Shown: piece by piece, positions 1 to 8,701 of the stretch
Layout of the letters: each line of letters opens with the position of its first letter
Position numbering within the stretch: position 1 is the stretch's first letter
Source: an uncultured Flavobacteriaceae bacterium
GTDB taxonomy: Bacteria; Bacteroidota; Bacteroidia; Flavobacteriales; Flavobacteriaceae
Direction of reading: 5' to 3'
DNA: 64,000 nucleotides
Assembly: GCA_947500445.1 (NCBI GenBank)
Contig: CANMSB010000012.1
Span: 1-64,000 of the forward strand
The notes under the pieces: generated by a model
The model's database searches: none
The model's input: the letters and a program-made list of their open reading frames with translations, nothing else
What the model was told of the DNA's origin: nothing
Position numbers and translations under genes: made by a program

Positions 1-47
1 TTACATTCATAAAATGTCATATTTTATCGCAGCTAAAAGCTTCATTA

Positions 48-74
48 CGAAGTTCTAATGCATAATCCGGGTTT
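48..74 (+). repeat. Dispersed intergenic repeat R2, copy A
   Basis: Core ACGAAGTTCTAATGCA followed by taatCCGGGTTT. The same core appears near 14399-14425 and 30955-30981, always in the same orientation and always outside genes. This copy lies immediately before the terminator hairpin at 87-130. Read on the minus strand, the three copies give similar short peptides (xKPG/NPV...LR..EG), so the repeat may derive from a decayed coding element or be a transcribed structural repeat. Confidence 0.55.
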
Positions 75-86
75 AAAAACAGAAAT

Positions 87-130
87 AAAAAAGGGGTGTA
101 AGGTTTTACCGTACACCCCTTTTATTTTTT
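87..130. terminator. Bidirectional Rho-independent terminator
   Basis: Ten-base perfect stem (AAGGGGTGTA at 91-100 with TACACCCCTT at 112-121) around an 11-base loop. It is followed by a T-rich tract on the plus strand, and A-rich sequence before the stem gives a T-rich tail on the minus strand. It lies about 105 bases downstream of the acyltransferase stop codon, so it is the likely end of the minus-strand Kdo operon. No plus-strand gene is visible upstream of it within the window. Confidence 0.8.
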
Positions 131-235
131 TGCCCATCATATGATTTAGGAATGCGCAGTTGGTCGGAACAACTGTAGTGCTCGTCACCGTTTCCATACT
201 GTTCAAAAAAAGTGGTCCGGAATCACTATAATTGG

Positions 236-781
236 TCAATAACTGTATTCGGGCACATATCCTTTTACCCCTTTAAAGAACGCTTTGTATTTTTTGAAAT
301 CGGCCTCTTTGTCATCGGAGGTCAGATAGGGTTCCGATACCTTTACCTCTTTCTTTCCAAAATCAAAAGCGACCAGGATAACGGGAACTTCCGCGGCTTT
401 GGCAATATAGTAAAACCCACTTTTCCATTCGGTGACCTTTTTGCGGGTACCTTCGGGGGCCAAGGTAAGCCGGAACATTTCCCTAGACTTAAAAATTGCC
501 GCTGTAGCGCTTACGGTATCCCTGTTTTTCGTTCGGTCGACGGGCGCGCCGCCCATCCACCTAAAAAACCATCCATAGGGCCGTTTAAACAGGCTTTTTT
601 TTCCTACATAATTAATGGGTTCGTTCCATACCTTTCGTATCAGAACGCCCATCAAAAAGTCGACCCAACTGGTGTGCGGCACCACAATGATCACGCATTT
701 TTTTAGATGACGTGGAAAGTCACCTTTGAACTGCCAACCCAAAAGCTTGAAATAAATAAACTTCGCAAGGGCATGTAACAT
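236..781 (-). CDS. PlsC-like 1-acyl-glycerol-phosphate acyltransferase family protein
   Basis: 181 residues. It carries the two diagnostic motifs of glycerolipid acyltransferases: H36-T-S-W-V-D41 (the HX4D catalytic motif) and an APEGTR motif at 108-113 (the phosphate/acceptor-binding EGTR block). The short length and lack of long hydrophobic segments fit the small soluble or peripheral lysophospholipid acyltransferases common in Bacteroidota rather than full-length PlsC. It is the last gene of a minus-strand run headed by DUF4126 and kdsB, about 100 bases after kdnB. That context hints at envelope lipid or lipid A work, but the acceptor cannot be read from the sequence. Family confidence is high; exact substrate confidence is low. 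Confidence 0.8.
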   Translation of the reverse strand: MLHALAKFIYFKLLGWQFKGDFPRHLKKCVIIVVPHTSWVDFLMGVLIRKVWNEPINYVGKKSLFKRPYGWFFRWMGGAPVDRTKNRDTVSATAAIFKSREMFRLTLAPEGTRKKVTEWKSGFYYIAKAAEVPVILVAFDFGKKEVKVSEPYLTSDDKEADFKKYKAFFKGVKGYVPEYSY

Positions 782-885
782 AAGGGAATCGGAATTTGAG
801 GGTTTTTTAGGGTCGTTTTAGCGCTTTACCTAAGCGCGAACAAAAGCAAAACGTGGGTGATGGCAAAAAGGTATGGTCGGGTCTG

Positions 886-2013
886 TTAAATTTTTTCGTA
901 AAGTGTCCGTAACCGAGCCGGTGTCATTTTGGAACGCCAATCCTTTCCCAAGGCATTTTCCCATAGCGGCTCCATTTTCAGGGATACCGCCACCATCGTG
1001 TCAAATGCTTCATCGGAAAGTCCGGCACAAACGCCTTCGGGCAAAGCGATATGATGCTTTGCCATCATTTGTTTAAATAGGGCTACCCCCTCGGGATAGT
1101 AGTCGTTCAAATGCTGAAACACCAAACAGTTTCCGATACCGTGCTTTACCCCTAATAGAAACGATAGGCCGTAGCTCATGGCGTGCGCTACCCCTACCTG
1201 GGAATAGGCAATGCTCATACCACCATGCCAAGAGGCCATCATCAACTTCTCGCGGGCGTCCGATGGGGAAAGGTCCCCTAAAAAAACTTCCGTGCAAAGG
1301 TCCATGGCCTTTTCGCCATAACTCTGGCTAAAGGCGTTCAAATACGTACCGTTCAATGATTCCACGCAGTGGATAAAACAATCCATACCGGTGTAAAACC
1401 ATTGTTCTTTGGTAACGCCCTCGGTCAAATCCGGATCTAGCAGTACCTGATCAAAAATGGTGAAGTCCGAATTGATACCCAACTTTTTTTCGGGCCCCAA
1501 CAGTACCGTTGTACGGCTCACTTCCGCTCCCGTACCACTTATGGTGGGTATGCCTACATGGTACACCGCCGCCTTGCGTACAAGGTCCCAGCCCTGGTAA
1601 TTGGCCGCATTCCCGGAATTGGACAAAAGTATGGCCACTGCCTTTGCCAAATCGAGCAAGGTGCCCCCTCCGATACCGATGATTGCGGAAGGCCGTTCGG
1701 AAAAGTCGTGTTTTATCTTGGATACCAAAGCATCTACCTGATCTGTTTTAGGTTCCTCCTCCGCGGAAATAAAAATGACCTGATCATTAAATATCAACGG
1801 GATCCTATTGACCAAGGATGTTCCTTCGAATACGTCATCCACCAAAAAAATACAGGGGGCATCGGAATTTTTGCGATGGGGCATCAATACCGCGCCCAGT
1901 TCCGAAAAACTGCCACGCCCATAAACGACCCTGGGCACCATCGGAAAATTTCGAAAGGACGGTGCCGAAGTTGAAGCTGTGTTTTTAATATCGAACTCTT
2001 TATTTAATTTCAT
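886..2013 (-). CDS. kdnB: Iron-containing alcohol dehydrogenase, probable Kdo 8-oxidase KdnB
   Basis: 375 residues. Group III iron-dependent alcohol dehydrogenase fold: an N-terminal dinucleotide-binding domain with GIGGGTLLDLAK at 113-124, and a C-terminal metal domain with the expected ligands D211, H215, H277 and H291. KdnB oxidises the C8 hydroxyl of Kdo (3-deoxy-D-manno-octulosonate) to an aldehyde, which KdnA then aminates to 8-amino-Kdo. The assignment rests on the family plus position: it follows kdsB and a HAD phosphatase in one operon with a 9-base gap to the HAD gene. The partner aminotransferase kdnA is not in the window. If the context is misleading, it is a generic iron-containing alcohol dehydrogenase. 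Confidence 0.72.
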   Translation of the reverse strand: MKLNKEFDIKNTASTSAPSFRNFPMVPRVVYGRGSFSELGAVLMPHRKNSDAPCIFLVDDVFEGTSLVNRIPLIFNDQVIFISAEEEPKTDQVDALVSKIKHDFSERPSAIIGIGGGTLLDLAKAVAILLSNSGNAANYQGWDLVRKAAVYHVGIPTISGTGAEVSRTTVLLGPEKKLGINSDFTIFDQVLLDPDLTEGVTKEQWFYTGMDCFIHCVESLNGTYLNAFSQSYGEKAMDLCTEVFLGDLSPSDAREKLMMASWHGGMSIAYSQVGVAHAMSYGLSFLLGVKHGIGNCLVFQHLNDYYPEGVALFKQMMAKHHIALPEGVCAGLSDEAFDTMVAVSLKMEPLWENALGKDWRSKMTPARLRTLYEKI

Positions 2014-2021
2014 ACAATAAT

Positions 2022-2720
2022 TTAGACGTACGCTAAAAGTTTATCGATCGCAGTAAGTGTCGGGTACTGCCGTACCGTTTCATCTACCGTAACTTCTTCA
2101 TGCTGCCAAGTGGTATGGAAGGGAACATGTATGGCCCGGGCACCAATATTGATGATAGGCAACACATCCGATTTCAGGGAATTCCCGATCATTAAAAACT
2201 CGGCAACGTCAATTTTAAGATGTTCCAACAACCGAAGGTAATTTTCTTCTTTTTTATCGCTCAACACCTCTACATGATGAAAATACTTGGAGAGGCCCGA
2301 GCGTTCCAATTTACGTTCCTGATCCAATAGATCTCCTTTGGTCAGCACTATCAATCGATATTTTTTGGACAATTCCTCCAATACCGTTTCTACACCGTTC
2401 AACAGTTCTACCGGTTTTGAGATTATTTCTTTTCCAAGGTCCAAAATTTGTGCCAGGGTTTCCTGCGAAACCGTATTGTTGGACAATTGGAGTGCCGATT
2501 CTACCATGGAAAGCACAAAGCCCTTGACGCCATATCCGTACAGTTCCAAATTTCGCATCTCCATTTTAAAAAGCTCTTGATCGATGGTGTTTTTGGTCTC
2601 GTACTGTTCCAGCATCCCGGCAAAGGCGGCTTCTGCCTCCCTAAAATAGGTTTCATTCACCCAAAGGGTATCATCGGCATCAAAGCCGATCACATTTATG
2701 CCTTTTACATCTATTTCCAT
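2022..2720 (-). CDS. HAD-superfamily hydrolase
   Basis: 232 residues with all four HAD motifs: DADDTLW (D14 nucleophile, D16 general acid), T127 in LTKGD, K156/K157 in SDKKE, and D185 in the IGNSLKSD block. A helical C1-type cap lies between motifs I and II. HAD enzymes of this size dephosphorylate sugar phosphates or nucleotides. The gene overlaps kdsB by 10 bases and is followed within 9 bases by kdnB, so a sugar-phosphate substrate linked to Kdo or LPS synthesis is plausible. It lacks the cap-less tetrameric architecture of KdsC, so it should not be called Kdo8P phosphatase without testing. Confidence 0.8.
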   Translation of the reverse strand: MEIDVKGINVIGFDADDTLWVNETYFREAEAAFAGMLEQYETKNTIDQELFKMEMRNLELYGYGVKGFVLSMVESALQLSNNTVSQETLAQILDLGKEIISKPVELLNGVETVLEELSKKYRLIVLTKGDLLDQERKLERSGLSKYFHHVEVLSDKKEENYLRLLEHLKIDVAEFLMIGNSLKSDVLPIINIGARAIHVPFHTTWQHEEVTVDETVRQYPTLTAIDKLLAYV

Positions 2721-3439
2721 GCTTCTTTTGCCTTGATCAGGTCTTCCGGGGTATCAATTTCTATTCCGGTGACGTGGGTTTCCACCATTTTTATCTTTTT
2801 TCCATACTCCAAGTAGCGGATGGCCTCTATTTTTTCCGTGGCCTCTAGCGGCAGCATCGGAAGCCGCTGGAAATCCATCAACGCCCTCTTTCGAAAAGCG
2901 TAAATCCCCTTGTGTTTGTAATAGGTGGCCAAGGTATTTTTTTCCCTTGGATACGGTATAGGCGATCTTGAAAAATAAAGGGCAAAATTCCGTTGGTCGA
3001 CAATTACCTTCACCGTATTCGGGTTATTGATCTCCTCCTCATCCGTAATCTTCACCATGAGGGAGGCCAAATCGATTTCCTTTTGAACGTCCTCTTCAAA
3101 AACCTCGAGTACCCCTTTTAGACTTTCCTTATCGGTAAAGGGCTCGTCGCCCTGCACGTTCACAATAATATCAACATCCATACCACTTACGGCTTCCGCA
3201 ATACGGTCGCTACCACAGTCATGCTCCTTAAGGCTCATTATGGCCTTGCCCCCGGCATTTTGGATCACTTCAAAAATGGGCTCACTATCGGTCACCACAT
3301 ATACAGCATCAAAAAGCCCGGTTTGTAATGCGGCTTCGTAGGTGCGCAGTATAACCGGTTTTCCGTGCAGGTCCTGCATCAGTTTTGCCGGAAACCTGGA
3401 CGCCGCATAACGGGCGGGTATCATTGCTATTGTTTTCAA
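2711..3439 (-). CDS. kdsB: 3-deoxy-manno-octulosonate cytidylyltransferase (CMP-Kdo synthetase)
   Basis: 242 residues, normal length for KdsB. It activates Kdo with CTP to give CMP-Kdo for inner-core LPS. The N-terminal nucleotide-binding motif [14 protein letters not shown] and the following [11 protein letters not shown] segment are diagnostic, and NVQGDEPF (metal and CTP binding) is present in the middle. It starts 4 bases after the DUF4126 gene and overlaps the HAD gene. Its pairing with a kdnB-like oxidase suggests that it activates 8-amino-Kdo in this organism, as known for Shewanella-type kdn operons; that part is inference. Confidence 0.93.
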   Translation of the reverse strand: MKTIAMIPARYAASRFPAKLMQDLHGKPVILRTYEAALQTGLFDAVYVVTDSEPIFEVIQNAGGKAIMSLKEHDCGSDRIAEAVSGMDVDIIVNVQGDEPFTDKESLKGVLEVFEEDVQKEIDLASLMVKITDEEEINNPNTVKVIVDQRNFALYFSRSPIPYPREKNTLATYYKHKGIYAFRKRALMDFQRLPMLPLEATEKIEAIRYLEYGKKIKMVETHVTGIEIDTPEDLIKAKEAWK

Positions 3440-3443
3440 GGTA

Positions 3444-4028
3444 TCAGTTGTTTGGTTCCGAACTCTTTTTTCTGGGTCTCAGTTTTCTATAAATGCTAAA
3501 AATAATGCTCAAGATGATAATGACCAATACCGCGGCAACAATGGGTGCAAAAATGGAAGCGGTGGACACTACCACGGCCGTACCCGTTTCCACCGTAGAA
3601 ACAATGGGGTTCGCCAATCCGCCCGTAGAAGCGGTAGATGCCAACCTTCCCGTGGCACCGGCGCCCTTTATGGCCGTGGCCGTTCCCCCACCGGCAATTA
3701 TGGCCAATGCCCAGGTAACCACCGGGTCAAGGTCTGCAACCGTGGAAACCATTACGGCGGTACCGGCTATCGCGGCCAACGGCACCGCAATACTGTCCAG
3801 TAGATTGTCGACCCAGGGAATAAAATATCCAAAAATTTCAACGAACATGGCCACACCCAAAGTGATAACGGCCGGCAAACTACCGATCCATTCCCAACTT
3901 TCATTGAGGTCCCATACATTAAAATAAGCGGCCAAGCTTAGGGCGAACAAGGGTAAAAACACCCTAAAACCCACCGAAGCGGCCAAGCCTATACCTAAAA
4001 AAATACTAATAACGGTATCTGCTGTCAT
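3444..4028 (-). CDS. DUF4126 family integral membrane protein
   Basis: 194 residues. It has several hydrophobic segments (about 6-35, 50-70, 80-115 and 150-182) and glycine/alanine-rich stretches such as [20 protein letters not shown], and ends in a basic cytoplasmic tail. This matches the DUF4126 family, small multi-spanning proteins of unknown function found across bacteria. It is the first gene of the minus-strand kdsB operon, with only 4 bases to kdsB. A role in envelope biogenesis or transport is possible but not shown. Confidence 0.75.
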   Translation of the reverse strand: MTADTVISIFLGIGLAASVGFRVFLPLFALSLAAYFNVWDLNESWEWIGSLPAVITLGVAMFVEIFGYFIPWVDNLLDSIAVPLAAIAGTAVMVSTVADLDPVVTWALAIIAGGGTATAIKGAGATGRLASTASTGGLANPIVSTVETGTAVVVSTASIFAPIVAAVLVIIILSIIFSIYRKLRPRKKSSEPNN

Positions 4029-4058
4029 GGTTTAGAAAAGCTAATGGTCGTGTTTATA

Positions 4059-4250
4059 TCATACCATTTTAATTTTGAAAATGGTATAAAAAATCCAATA
4101 GGCCCAGGGTGCGCGCTTTTTTTGATCGGGAAAGACATAGGGAATATCATGTAACCCTATTACGTCTTTACGGAATAAAACCGAAATACCCCCATCATAG
4201 GAGACGCGGACCCACGTAGCATTTTGGATGGCTTCTTTGCCAAAACGAAT
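4059..4250 (-). pseudogene. Start-less open frame, possible gene remnant
   Basis: Between the helicase stop and the DUF4126 gene, the minus strand is open for about 60 codons with protein-like composition (for example SYDGGISVLFRKD and YVFPDQKKRAPWAYWIFY) and ends in TGA at 4059-4061. There is no ATG, GTG or TTG in frame after the preceding in-frame stop. The palindromic repeat at 4061-4087 forms its C-terminal end. The simplest reading is the 3' remainder of a lost gene, perhaps cut by repeat insertion. Non-coding coincidence is not excluded. Confidence 0.3.
4061..4087. repeat. Dispersed palindrome R1, copy 1
   Basis: ATACCATTTT at 4061-4070 and AAAATGGTAT at 4078-4087 form a perfect 10-base inverted repeat around AATTTTG. 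The same element occurs at 8076-8101, as both ends of the 185-bp element at 17159-17343, and as a half copy at 12438-12450. It sits just upstream of the DUF4126/kdsB operon. Confidence 0.75.
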
Positions 4251-4255
4251 TTAAT

Positions 4256-5695
4256 CTATTCCGAATCAACAAAAAAATCGCTTTTGAAACCGATAAGATA
4301 GAGCCTTTTCTTCGCACGCGTAATCGCAGTGTACAACCACCTCAAATATTCCTTGCCTACCCCGTTCGGAAGATAAGGCTGCTCCACGAAAACCGTTTCC
4401 CATTGCCCCCCTTGCGATTTGTGGCAGGTAATGGCATATGAAAACTTTACTTGTAGGGCGTTAAAAAACTTGTTGCTCTTTACCGCCAAAAACTTTTTGT
4501 ACTTGGAGGTTTCATCGGCATAGTCTTCCATTACCGCCTGGTAAAGCCGGTTGGACTCCTCGTAGGGAAGTGATGGCGATTCGGCCGTTATGGTGTCCAA
4601 CAACAGTACGGTCTCAAAGGGTTTTTGGTTGGGATAGTCGACCATTTTCACCCGCACCTCGGCAAATTTAAACCCGTACAGCTCCTGTATCGTAAATATT
4701 TCCAATACCTCTATAATATCGCCATTGGCAATAAAACCTGCTTCGGTATTGGGCGATAGCCAAAAATAATTGTTTTTTACCACCATCATATAATCGCCTA
4801 CGGCAAGTTCATTTTCCAAGTAGAGGATACGGGAGCGGATGTTCTCGTTATACAGATTGGCCCTTTTGTTGGATCGGACGATAAAGCTGGTTTCCTCCTT
4901 TCCGTGGTCGGCATAGGCCTGTTCTATGGCTTCTAGAATTTCGTGTCCGTCGATGAGGCGGACAATATCCCGATAAGGAGCGATATCAAATTGAAAATGA
5001 TCAAAAAATTCCTGTTGCAGCTGTTCACGCAAATTGGTGGCGTTCATTAGAATACCGGAATCTTCCGATTGCCGCACCACTTCGTCCAACTCCAACTTGC
5101 TTACCTCCTTCAGGTAATTGAGCGATAATTTGTTCCCGTCCAAGGCCGGACTCAGATCCAAATGTACCGGAGGCAATTGTGCGGTATCGCCGACCAGCAT
5201 GAGTTTGCAATGATGCCCGGAGTACACGAACTGTATCAAATCGTCCAACAACGAACCGTTTTCCAACAATTTGGAGTTGGTAGGGGTATCGGGGATCATA
5301 GAGGCCTCATCAACGATAAAAACGGTATTGCGGTGCTTGTTGGGCGCCAGCACGAACTGTACGGTACCACCCGCTTGCTTTTTGGGGAAATAGATTTTTC
5401 TGTGGATGGTGAAGGCCTCCGTTTTGGAATAGCCCGACATTACTTTTGCCGCCCTTCCGGTCGGGGCCATCATCACCGATTTTAGCTTGCAATGCCAAAG
5501 GTTGCTCACCAAGGTACCGATCAAGGTCGTTTTACCGGTACCTGCATATCCTTTTAATAAAAAGAGCCGGTCTTTTTCCTTTGACAACACAAAATCGGCC
5601 AATTGCTGTAAGGCAATATCTTGATTGACGGTAGGCTGGTGCGGAAACTTTTCCTTTATCAATTTGTAAAAAGCGGCGGCTGTCATCGGTTCCAT
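4256..5695 (-). CDS. RecD-like ATP-dependent DNA helicase (AAA_30 / UvrD_C_2)
   Basis: 479 residues from the chosen ATG (a second ATG three codons later is equally possible; an in-frame upstream ATG at 5803 adds a low-quality basic extension). Superfamily 1 helicase core: Walker A GYAGTGKTT at 49-57, MMAPTGRAA motif Ia, Walker B IVDEASM, QLPPV motif III, and C-terminal motifs YAITCHKSQGGQW and LYTAITRAKKRLYLIG. This is the compact RecD2/Dda-like helicase typical of Bacteroidota, without RecB or RecC partners. It is divergent from the gene at 5937. Its substrate and direction are not visible; a role in DNA repair or replication restart is inferred from family. Confidence 0.88.
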   Translation of the reverse strand: MEPMTAAAFYKLIKEKFPHQPTVNQDIALQQLADFVLSKEKDRLFLLKGYAGTGKTTLIGTLVSNLWHCKLKSVMMAPTGRAAKVMSGYSKTEAFTIHRKIYFPKKQAGGTVQFVLAPNKHRNTVFIVDEASMIPDTPTNSKLLENGSLLDDLIQFVYSGHHCKLMLVGDTAQLPPVHLDLSPALDGNKLSLNYLKEVSKLELDEVVRQSEDSGILMNATNLREQLQQEFFDHFQFDIAPYRDIVRLIDGHEILEAIEQAYADHGKEETSFIVRSNKRANLYNENIRSRILYLENELAVGDYMMVVKNNYFWLSPNTEAGFIANGDIIEVLEIFTIQELYGFKFAEVRVKMVDYPNQKPFETVLLLDTITAESPSLPYEESNRLYQAVMEDYADETSKYKKFLAVKSNKFFNALQVKFSYAITCHKSQGGQWETVFVEQPYLPNGVGKEYLRWLYTAITRAKKRLYLIGFKSDFFVDSE

Positions 5696-5894
5696 AGAAC
5701 GGTAAAGATACTCAGGATTTTCTTTACCGTTGGGTCGCCCCCGAAGCGTTTGCAACCTACTGGAACGACACGGTAGGTTCGACTGTCCGACCGATGCGAA
5801 CAAGGCAACAACGACCGTTTGCGGTCATTTTCAGCTAGTGGTCGGGCATGGCGAAATCCGATGGTAAAAAATTAGGCAGTTTGCAAAAAAATTG

Positions 5895-5902
5895 TAGATT
5901 TG
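5895..5902 (+). promoter_or_regulatory. Bacteroidota -7 box upstream of 5937 operon
   Basis: TAGATTTG matches the TAnnTTTG -7 consensus and lies 34 bases before the ATG of the three-gene operon. No good TTG -33 element is seen at the usual 18-20 base distance. Confidence 0.45.
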
Positions 5903-5936
5903 TGTGAACCGTTATAGTTAACTAACACTTAAGGAA

Positions 5937-6587
5937 ATGAAGACCATAATACAGATTGTACTTTGGATAGCTTGTATCGTTTTTGGGTATCTTATTTACA
6001 AATCCGTTACCGGCCCGATCGAATTTAATAGGGTCAAAGAAGAACGTTATGCAAAGGTAATCTCCAAATTAAAGGACATTAGGGTTTCCCAGGAAGCGTA
6101 CAAAACAGTAAACGGAAAATATGCGCCGGACTTTAACAAACTGGTCAAGTTTGTGGAATCCGGACAATACACCATCACCCAACAGCGGGATTCTTCTTTT
6201 AAGTATTTTGACGAGGCATATCAAATCGACCAATATAAAGATACCGTGCTCATCGACACCTTAGGGACGGTATCGGTTCGGGATTCGTTGTTCAAAAAAG
6301 ATGATCGTTTTAAGGCAATGATGGAAATTCCGGGTGCGGCAAATGGGGAAAAAGTGACCATGAAGGCCGATATCATCGATAAAGGAGGCTATAAAGCTCC
6401 GGTGTTCGAAGCCAAGGTCGACAAGAAGACCATCCTCTTCGATCAACCCAAAGACCTATTGGCCAAGGAAATGACGGAATCAAGCGTTGAAGAAGTTAAC
6501 GGACCGGCAATTGTAGTAGGTTCTCTGGAAGAAGTAAGTACCAGTGGAAACTGGCCTCCGATCTATGACAAAAAAATCGACCAATAA
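5937..6587 (+). CDS. Membrane-anchored hypothetical protein conserved in Flavobacteriia
   Basis: 216 residues. There is one N-terminal transmembrane segment (about residues 3-22) followed by a soluble domain with the pattern KDIRVSQEAYKTVNGKYAPDFNKL. That pattern recalls the post-helix region of pseudopilins, where a hydrophobic helix is followed by a 'YP/YAPDF' stretch. No function is recognised. It overlaps the DUF3822 gene by 23 bases, and rsmD follows, so the three genes are probably one transcript. ATG at 5937 is preceded by AAGGA and by a TAnnTTTG box. Confidence 0.7.
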   Translation: MKTIIQIVLWIACIVFGYLIYKSVTGPIEFNRVKEERYAKVISKLKDIRVSQEAYKTVNGKYAPDFNKLVKFVESGQYTITQQRDSSFKYFDEAYQIDQYKDTVLIDTLGTVSVRDSLFKKDDRFKAMMEIPGAANGEKVTMKADIIDKGGYKAPVFEAKVDKKTILFDQPKDLLAKEMTESSVEEVNGPAIVVGSLEEVSTSGNWPPIYDKKIDQ

Positions 6588-7398
6588 ACAGCATATCGAT
6601 TCGTCGAAGGATTTTTTAAGACTGTCCATTCAAATCGGTTTGAATGGACTTTCTTTTTGTATTCTCGATACGTTGCATACGGAAATTATTTCTTCGGAGC
6701 ACCGAACCTTTGCCGAAACCTTAGATCCCTTTCAGGTACTAAAGGAATTAAAAAACCTCATGGAAGCCGAGGGAATTACAAAAACGGCTTTTGCAGAGGT
6801 CGTTGCCGTGCATCGCAATACCCTGTTCGGCTTGGTCCCCAAGGCCCTATTCAAAGAAAACGAACTGCCCAACTACTTGCAGTTCAATGCCAAAATTTTA
6901 GCGAACGATCATATTACCCACGATGAACTTGAGGGATACGACATCGTAAACACCTATGTGCCTTTCGTAAACATCAACAACTACCTTTACGAGCTTTTCG
7001 GGGAGTTTACCTTTAAACACCATGCCACGGTATTGGTTCAAACCTTGTTGAACGAGCACAAAGGGGCGAAGGGTCCTGTAGTATATGCCAATGCCTATCA
7101 AAAGGAATTGGATATTACCATAATCTCCCAAAAGAAGTTGTTGCTTTTCAACAGCACCTCTTTTGACACGGCCGATGACTTTTTGTACCACTTGCTCTTT
7201 ACCATGGAACAACTGGAACTCGATACCGAGCAGACCCAGGTATACCTTTTGGGGGATATTAGGGAAAAGGACGCGCTGTATGCCAAATGTTACGAATATA
7301 TTTCCAAGCTTTCCATTTTTGTTCCCGCGACAACTTCTTTCTCCGGCGGGGCAACGGCAACGGAAACCATGGATCTCACCTTATTAAACGCGCTCTAA
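6565..7398 (+). CDS. DUF3822 family protein
   Basis: 277 residues from the ATG at 6565 (a GTG at 6544 is also in frame but overlaps the upstream gene more deeply). The sequence has the DUF3822 pattern: an actin/ASKHA-like fold with LSIQIGLNGLSFCILD near the N-terminus and an FNSTSFDTADDFLYHLLF segment in the second half. The family is Bacteroidota-specific, has no known biochemical role, and is regularly found directly before rsmD, as here (the stop at 7396-7398 abuts the rsmD ATG at 7399). The conserved pairing suggests a link to ribosome assembly or to phosphopantetheine metabolism neighbours, but that is conjecture. Confidence 0.8.
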   Translation: MTKKSTNKQHIDSSKDFLRLSIQIGLNGLSFCILDTLHTEIISSEHRTFAETLDPFQVLKELKNLMEAEGITKTAFAEVVAVHRNTLFGLVPKALFKENELPNYLQFNAKILANDHITHDELEGYDIVNTYVPFVNINNYLYELFGEFTFKHHATVLVQTLLNEHKGAKGPVVYANAYQKELDITIISQKKLLLFNSTSFDTADDFLYHLLFTMEQLELDTEQTQVYLLGDIREKDALYAKCYEYISKLSIFVPATTSFSGGATATETMDLTLLNAL

Positions 7399-7950
7399 AT
7401 GCGAATTATATCCGGAAGCCATAAAGGGAGGCGTATTACCGCTCCAAAAAAATTACCGGTACGGCCAACGGCCGACCGGGCCAAAGAAGCGCTGTTCAAT
7501 ATTTTGAACAACCGTGTTTATTTTGATGAACTATCGGTCATCGACCTTTTTTCCGGTACGGGCAATATTGCCTACGAGTTTGCCTCAAGGGGCGCCGTTC
7601 GCATTACTACGGTGGATGCCCATGCGGGTTGTACCGCTTTTATCGCCAAAACTGCCGAAATGTTGGGCTTTCCCATTACCGCTATAAAAGGTGATGCCTT
7701 AGGTTTTTTGCAGAAAACGCCTATGAAAGCGGATGTTATTTTTGCGGATCCCCCGTATGATCTGGAGCTACAGGTATTTACCGATATTCCCAAAATGGTA
7801 TTGGAGCGGAAGCTATTGAACGAAGGTGGCGTCCTGATTATCGAACATTCGGACAAGACCGACCTATCGGACCAAACCGGGTTTCAGGAACAACGAAAGT
7901 ATGGTGGAAGTGTGTTCAGTTTTTTCGAAAATGATAGCGGGGAGGTTTGA
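7399..7950 (+). CDS. rsmD: 16S rRNA (guanine(966)-N(2))-methyltransferase RsmD
   Basis: 183 residues, the usual length. N-terminal MRIISGSHKGRRI and RPTADRAKEALFN are RsmD signatures. SAM-binding motif I is DLFSGTGNIAYE at about 52-63, and the catalytic N-methyltransferase motif is FADPPYD near residue 115. The enzyme methylates G966 of 16S rRNA in the assembled small subunit. It is the last gene of a plus-strand operon with the DUF3822 gene. Confidence 0.93.
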   Translation: MRIISGSHKGRRITAPKKLPVRPTADRAKEALFNILNNRVYFDELSVIDLFSGTGNIAYEFASRGAVRITTVDAHAGCTAFIAKTAEMLGFPITAIKGDALGFLQKTPMKADVIFADPPYDLELQVFTDIPKMVLERKLLNEGGVLIIEHSDKTDLSDQTGFQEQRKYGGSVFSFFENDSGEV

Positions 7951-8075
7951 TCTTCGGATTTAAGCTTACACGCATTATGGGATGGGATACTTCCCCTTAA
8001 AAAGGTTCAAATCGTTCTATTTTCGTTCCGCATTTGGGCTTGTGCAGCGGTTACCATTATTGCATTGTGGTTATT

Positions 8076-8101
8076 ATACCATTTTAACTTTGAAATGGTA
8101 T
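8076..8101. repeat. Dispersed palindrome R1, copy 2
   Basis: ATACCATTT (8076-8084) and AAATGGTAT (8093-8101) form a 9-base inverted repeat around TAACTTTG. It ends inside the stop codon of the gene at 8101-8661 and lies between convergent genes. It is near identical to the terminal inverted repeats of the element at 17159-17343. Confidence 0.75.
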
Positions 8102-8661
8102 CAGTTGGGAACGCCAACAATTTTAAACGTTTGAAATAAAGATAAAATTTCCGATTTGCTTATTTCATTCATATCGGCATAACTTCCAACGGCATCTAGC
8201 AAATAACCGATGGTACCCTCAAAGTAGAATAACGTTCGAGAATACATCTTTTTGTCCGCTATCGTTATCACCATTTCCACATCGGCAAATTCTTTACCAT
8301 CGATTACTTGATTTCCTTTTTTGAGCGTACGGATTTCCATTTTTGCGTTTGACCGATATCGTTTTAGTTGTTCATCCCGATACCAATTGGCATCTAACTT
8401 TTCTTTGAAGTCATCAACTTTCACCATAAAGAAGACATCCATTAGCGCCGTTGAATCCCTATTTTTCGGAACAACAGTAAAGTAGTTCGTACTCTTTTCA
8501 ACCGTAAAATTATCATGTGGCAAGCATAGCTTTACATTCATTTGTTTATCCATAACGGGATAAGCACAATTCAACTCGTCATTTGTATGAGTTTGACCTT
8601 GCACCTGTGTACAGAACATTATAGTTGCTAAAAAAAATGATAAGCAAAGTATTTGATTCAT
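8101..8661 (-). CDS. Secreted hypothetical protein
   Basis: 186 residues with a clear Sec signal peptide (hydrophobic residues 3-16, then QVQGQT). The mature part has no motif I recognise. It contains predicted beta strands and an FYFEGTIGYLLDAVGSYADM segment, reminiscent of the small periplasmic proteins of the PsbP/DUF1795 type that carry a single alpha/beta sandwich. It stands alone between two gene deserts, and its stop codon overlaps a palindromic repeat. Function unknown. Confidence 0.65.
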   Translation of the reverse strand: MNQILCLSFFLATIMFCTQVQGQTHTNDELNCAYPVMDKQMNVKLCLPHDNFTVEKSTNYFTVVPKNRDSTALMDVFFMVKVDDFKEKLDANWYRDEQLKRYRSNAKMEIRTLKKGNQVIDGKEFADVEMVITIADKKMYSRTLFYFEGTIGYLLDAVGSYADMNEISKSEILSLFQTFKIVGVPN

Positions 8662-8701
8662 GGTTTCTAAACGAAGTACAACGGTTAATTTAAAATGCGT
8701 T

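Noticed and set aside
821-837. GCGCTT-TACCT-AAGCGC hairpin between kdnB and the acyltransferase gene
   Set aside because: No T-tract on either side, so it was not called a terminator. It may be a weak processing hairpin only.
5696-5803. Longer RecD-like helicase start at 5803
   Set aside because: The 36 extra residues are basic and low in family character. ATG codons at 5695 or 5686 directly precede the conserved FYKLIKEKFP segment.
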